Origin: Xanthobacteraceae bacterium
GTDB taxonomy: Bacteria; Pseudomonadota; Alphaproteobacteria; Rhizobiales; Xanthobacteraceae
Assembly (NCBI GenBank): GCA_030039105.1
Contig: JASHQO010000467.1
Coordinates: 1-5,055 of the forward strand
Direction of reading: 5' to 3'
DNA: 5,055 nucleotides
Made by a program: the position numbers and the translations under genes. Positions 4,481-5,055 of this stretch are shown one piece after another. Within the stretch, counting starts at the first letter, position 1. Every line of letters begins with the position of its first letter. The notes below the pieces were generated by a model. The model searched no databases and was not told where the DNA came from. It saw only the letters and a list, made by a program, of their open reading frames with translations.

Positions 4481-5029
4481 ATGAGCTTTTCAGAAATCGC
4501 CAATATTGGCGAATTTATCGGCGGCATTGGCGTCCTTTGCTCATTGATATTCGTTGGCCTGCAAATTCGGCAGAATACCGCGAGCGTACGGGCCTCAACG
4601 CTGCAGGCCAATACCGCCTATTGGACAAATTTCCTCACGGCGCTGGCTCGATCCGAGCTTGTCGACATATACGGCAAAGGCATATCCGGTAGCCCGCATC
4701 TCGACCGCAAGGAGTTTGGCCAATTCTTCTTGCTGACCAGGGCTTACTTTCTTGGGTTGGAAAATCAGCACTATCAGTACGTTCATGGCTTGCTCGACCC
4801 CGAGAAATTTGCGGCCTACGAAATTGCAGTCCGCGAGCAAACCTTCGCTTTTGCCGGAATACGGGCGATCTGGGAGATTGTGCGGCACGGCTACAGTCCG
4901 GATTTTGTCGCCTTCGTCGAGCGGCAAATTGCCCTGACCCCCATGCACCAGGATAGCGTTTTTGACCGGTGGAAAACTCTTGCCGCAGCGCAACGGGCCA
5001 AGGCGGCGGATGCCGGTCGATTGACGTGA
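4481..5029 (+). CDS. single-helix membrane protein of unknown function
   Basis: The 182-residue product begins MSFSEIANIGEFIGGIGVLC and has one hydrophobic helix at about residues 8-28, followed by GLQIRQNTASVRAST (26-40). The rest is a largely helical cytoplasmic region rich in aromatic residues (for example RAYFLGLENQHYQYVHGLLD, 87-106). I recall similar N-terminal patterns (membrane helix then LQIRQNT.SVRAS) in many uncharacterised proteobacterial proteins, but I cannot name a function. The ATG at 4481 is preferred because the family pattern starts there; GGGAA at 4470-4474 is a weak ribosome binding site. An in-frame ATG at 4433 would add 16 residues. Base composition is lower than in the other genes: hand counts give 28/60 G+C at 4501-4560 and 29/60 at 4741-4800, against 43/60 at 2221-2280, suggesting possible acquisition. 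Confidence 0.8.
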   Translation: MSFSEIANIGEFIGGIGVLCSLIFVGLQIRQNTASVRASTLQANTAYWTNFLTALARSELVDIYGKGISGSPHLDRKEFGQFFLLTRAYFLGLENQHYQYVHGLLDPEKFAAYEIAVREQTFAFAGIRAIWEIVRHGYSPDFVAFVERQIALTPMHQDSVFDRWKTLAAAQRAKAADAGRLT

Positions 5030-5055
5030 TTACCGACTCCGAAGATGCTATTGGA

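Overview
The window is high-GC DNA that looks like a chromosomal segment of an alphaproteobacterium, most likely a hyphomicrobialian (Bradyrhizobium / Rhodopseudomonas / Pseudolabrys-like) organism. The ribosomal proteins L13 and S9 have the sequence style of that group. The L13 gene begins MKTFSAKPAEV and ends in an HPHEAQQPEKIDIA block. A REP-like palindrome beginning GTAGCCCGGATGGAGCG, which I recall as common in those genomes, sits between two convergent genes. The taxonomic call rests on memory of family sequences, not on a search.

Layout, left to right. Positions 1-86 hold the 3' flank of an unseen plus-strand gene: a small hairpin and a convincing rho-independent terminator. A minus-strand gene (87-1385) encodes a seven-helix membrane diguanylate cyclase with intact GGEEF active site and RxxD inhibitory site. 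A 302-bp divergent intergenic region (1386-1687) carries A-tracts and a pair of 11-bp direct repeats. A plus-strand gene (1688-2521) encodes a bacterial member of the CmcJ/NvfI-type putative non-heme iron oxygenase family.

The last 28 codons' worth of that gene plus the downstream REP pair have been duplicated in tandem (2437-2604 and 2605-2771; 168 and 167 bp, two differences). This leaves an orphan C-terminal gene fragment and two REP pairs between the oxygenase-like gene and rpsI.

The minus-strand cluster PaaI-family thioesterase - rplM - rpsI (4313 down to 2774) follows. rplM and rpsI overlap by one base (TAATG) and must be co-translated; the thioesterase lies 134 bp upstream in the same direction. 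Divergent from the thioesterase, and separated from it by 167 bp containing three 17-bp tandem repeats and two 13-bp direct repeats, is a plus-strand gene (4481-5029) for a small single-helix membrane protein of unknown function. Its base composition is distinctly lower in G+C than the rest. Positions 5030-5055 show nothing recognisable.

The genes do not form one pathway: c-di-GMP signalling, a possible specialised oxidation, translation, acyl-CoA thioester hydrolysis and an unknown membrane protein are juxtaposed. I see no clear undescribed multi-gene system. The features most worth a second look are the recent tandem duplication with its REP pairs, and the iterated repeats in the 4314-4480 divergent promoter region.
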